NCBI GenBank assembly: GCA_016932095.1
Contig: JAFGDN010000076.1
Span: 1-32,253 of the forward strand
Direction: 5' to 3'
Source of the DNA: Sedimentisphaerales bacterium
Lineage (GTDB): Bacteria; Planctomycetota; Phycisphaerae; Sedimentisphaerales; Anaerobacaceae
DNA length: 32,253 nucleotides
Shown here: piece after piece, positions 31,161 through 32,253 of the stretch
How the letters are laid out: each line of letters starts with the position of its first letter
How positions within the stretch are numbered: the stretch's first letter is position 1
Notes under the pieces: model-generated
Databases searched by the model: none
What the model was told of the DNA's origin: nothing
What the model saw: only the letters and a program-made list of their open reading frames with translations
Translations under genes and position numbers: made by a program

Positions 31161-31784
31161 ATGTCTGCGTATTTGAATATAAGGATATCAATTCCAGAGT
31201 GGTTAGACAAAATCTGCGCGTGGCCGCTGATGCGGTATCGCAAGCTGAAATATGGCTATACTTTCCGACGGATTTACATTGATGACGGAAAATACGCGAT
31301 TGTGGATGAGCAGGATTATTATACTTACTGTAAATACAAATGGATTCTGTCGGGGTATGGAAATAACTGGTATGCAGTCGGCTCGATGAAAATAGATTCC
31401 AAAAGAACCAAGTTAGTTGCTTTACACAGGTTAATTATGAATGCGCCTAAGGGGATTCTGGTTGACCATCAAAACGGCAACGGATTAGACAACCTCAGGG
31501 TGAATCTGCGCCTGGCGACTTATTCTCAAAATAACATTAACAGGCCCAAAAAGGCAAATACCTCTTCGAAATATCGGGGCGTTTGTTTTGAAAAGAGCTG
31601 CCAGGAATGGGGGGTCTTTATACGTGTGAATGGTAAACAGAAGCGAATAGGCAGGTTCAAAAACGAAATCGAGGCCGCTCGCGCCTACGACCGTGCGGCT
31701 CTGAAGTATCATGGCGAGTTTGCTCGGCTGAATTTCCCAAGAGAAGATTACATTAACGAAACTTGTCCGACGATTTCAAAGTAG
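31161..31784 (+). CDS. HNH endonuclease-like protein with AP2 DNA-binding domain
   Basis: 207 residues. HNH core: ALHRLIM (His89) and VDHQNGNGLDN (His103, Asn105, Asn111), followed by NLRLATYSQNN; this is the HNH_3 type of homing endonuclease. The AP2 domain spans about residues 125-175: SSKYRGVCFEK, WGVFIRVNGKQKRIGRF and EAARAYDRAALKYHGEFARLNFP. The N-terminal 60 residues are of unknown type. Such stand-alone HNH/AP2 genes are selfish DNA elements, often multicopy in Planctomycetota. ATG 31161 follows GAGGAGAAAGGG; the open frame from 31011 runs through repeats and is rejected. Confidence 0.87.
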   Translation: MSAYLNIRISIPEWLDKICAWPLMRYRKLKYGYTFRRIYIDDGKYAIVDEQDYYTYCKYKWILSGYGNNWYAVGSMKIDSKRTKLVALHRLIMNAPKGILVDHQNGNGLDNLRVNLRLATYSQNNINRPKKANTSSKYRGVCFEKSCQEWGVFIRVNGKQKRIGRFKNEIEAARAYDRAALKYHGEFARLNFPREDYINETCPTISK

Positions 31785-31792
31785 AATATTTT

Positions 31793-31829
31793 ACCCCCCC
31801 AATCTCTTGAGGTTGGGGGGGTCTTTTTT
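31793..31829 (+). terminator. Strong rho-independent terminator after the HNH/AP2 gene
   Basis: Stem of ACCCCCCCAA (31793-31802) with TTGGGGGGGT (31813-31822) and inner CTC/GAG, then a T-rich tract with six T. Confidence 0.85.
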
Positions 31830-31857
31830 GTCATTCCTGCAAACGCAGGAATCCAGT
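31830..31857. repeat. 'attcctgc...gcaggaat' palindromic repeat
   Basis: ATTCCTGC (31833-31840) and GCAGGAAT (31845-31852) form a short perfect palindrome of the widely dispersed REP/dRS3-like kind. Confidence 0.55.
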
Positions 31858-31872
31858 CGCAGTTAATTTCTT

Positions 31873-32046
31873 AACCACAGATTACACCCCCGACTACAAC
31901 ATTCGAGGGCAGGCAGATTTCACAAATTTTATAGCCGCAAACCCCGGCCTACAGCTTGCCGGGGCAGGAAGGCACAAAAGGAAAAAGGTTTTATTTGCCA
32001 CAGAGGCCTCGTATTTTTTAGCCACGGAGGACACAGAGAAAATTTA
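31873..32046. repeat. Compound repeat block with two mini-hairpin insertions
   Basis: The 'accacagattacac agatttcaca' repeat is split by a 27-bp hairpin (31888-31914). A second repeat ('agccgcaaaggcacaaaagg' when joined) is split by a 28-bp relative (31942-31969). Uninterrupted 'tttgccacagagg' (31995-32008) and 'agccacggaggacacagag' (32020-32038) units follow. No gene in 31785-32220. Confidence 0.65.
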
Positions 32047-32168
32047 ATCACTATGATGTCGCAGGTTCCATGGAGCATTCCATTCTAACCACCGAAAAGA
32101 TTCGCAATTCTTAGTTAACGTGGTAATTTTATCTTGTTGAAAACCGATTTCTCTAAGTAAACTTAATT

Positions 32169-32253
32169 TGAGCTGACCCCCAAAAACTGTGCCATTGCGG
32201 AATAGAGGGTATCCGATAAGATGAGTCGGTATTTAGTGAAAGGATACCCAAAT
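32169..32253 (+). mobile_element. Possible left end of an insertion sequence (cut by window edge)
   Basis: tgagctgacccccaaaaact at 32169-32188 resembles the ends of IS3-family elements. An ATG at 32221 (MSRYLVKGYPN, open to the edge) could begin a transposase, though I cannot identify it from 11 residues. An 8-bp inverted repeat gggtatcc (32207-32214) / ggataccc (32242-32249) surrounds it. Confidence 0.3.

Noticed and set aside
1-32253. CRISPR array or tRNA genes
   Set aside because: Repeats are short, irregular and not spaced by unique spacers of constant length; no T-loop/acceptor pattern was found by eye.

Overview
The window reads as a chromosomal segment of a Planctomycetota-like bacterium, probably of the Phycisphaerae/Sedimentisphaerales kind (inference). 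The hints are the Ycf46-like AAA ATPase + DUF1257 + DUF2997 trio, a stand-alone HNH/AP2 endonuclease-like gene, many TPR proteins, zinc-ribbon membrane proteins, several type IV pilin-like genes and abundant short interspersed repeats. No rRNA, tRNA or CRISPR array was recognised.

Region by region. 1-4217 (minus): TPR protein, two prepilin-like proteins and two tandem PilX-like pilus proteins, the last cut by the window edge. 4677-6930 (plus): ribH-nusB-parA-MNT, tightly packed. 7039-9569 (plus): AT-rich restriction-modification (RM) unit 1. 9634-11611: Nudix hydrolase, then (minus) a HEPN/MNT toxin-antitoxin pair between 61-bp imperfect direct repeats, then a lipoyl-less E2-like acyltransferase without its catalytic histidine. 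11732-13779 (plus): PilT-like ATPase and a zinc-ribbon membrane protein. 13794-20699 (minus): a nine-gene operon, in transcription order pseudo-rhomboid, PflX-like radical SAM, 58-aa protein, Ycf46-like AAA ATPase, DUF1257, DUF2997, zinc-ribbon pseudo-signal-peptidase, TPR protein, PilT. 20700-21173: no gene, but a promoter, terminators and hairpins. 21174-25448 (minus): ThyA-family gene and RM unit 2 (TdeIII-like nuclease, methyltransferase, unassigned zinc-cysteine protein, small ORF). 25490-25960 (minus): anchored protein. 26048-26689: ribE. 26708-28697: RM unit 3. 28726-30655: pdxA-rsmA. 30656-31160: a sigma70-type promoter followed by four hairpins (ncRNA candidate), then AT-rich repeats. 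31161-31784: HNH/AP2 gene with a strong terminator. 31785-32253: repeats and a possible insertion-sequence end.

Two themes dominate. The first is defence and mobility: three RM units, one full and one orphaned MNT module, an HNH/AP2 gene and several repeat families. Some repeats are translated as tails or extensions of ordinary proteins (ParA, Nudix, TPR). The second is surface and envelope: pilins, two PilT-type motors, and an operon that mixes an AAA+ ATPase module with two membrane proteins resembling proteases that lack their catalytic residues. That operon, the repeat-bracketed HEPN/MNT cassette, the four-hairpin RNA candidate and a ~27-bp mini-hairpin found inserted inside other repeats are the best leads for something undescribed.
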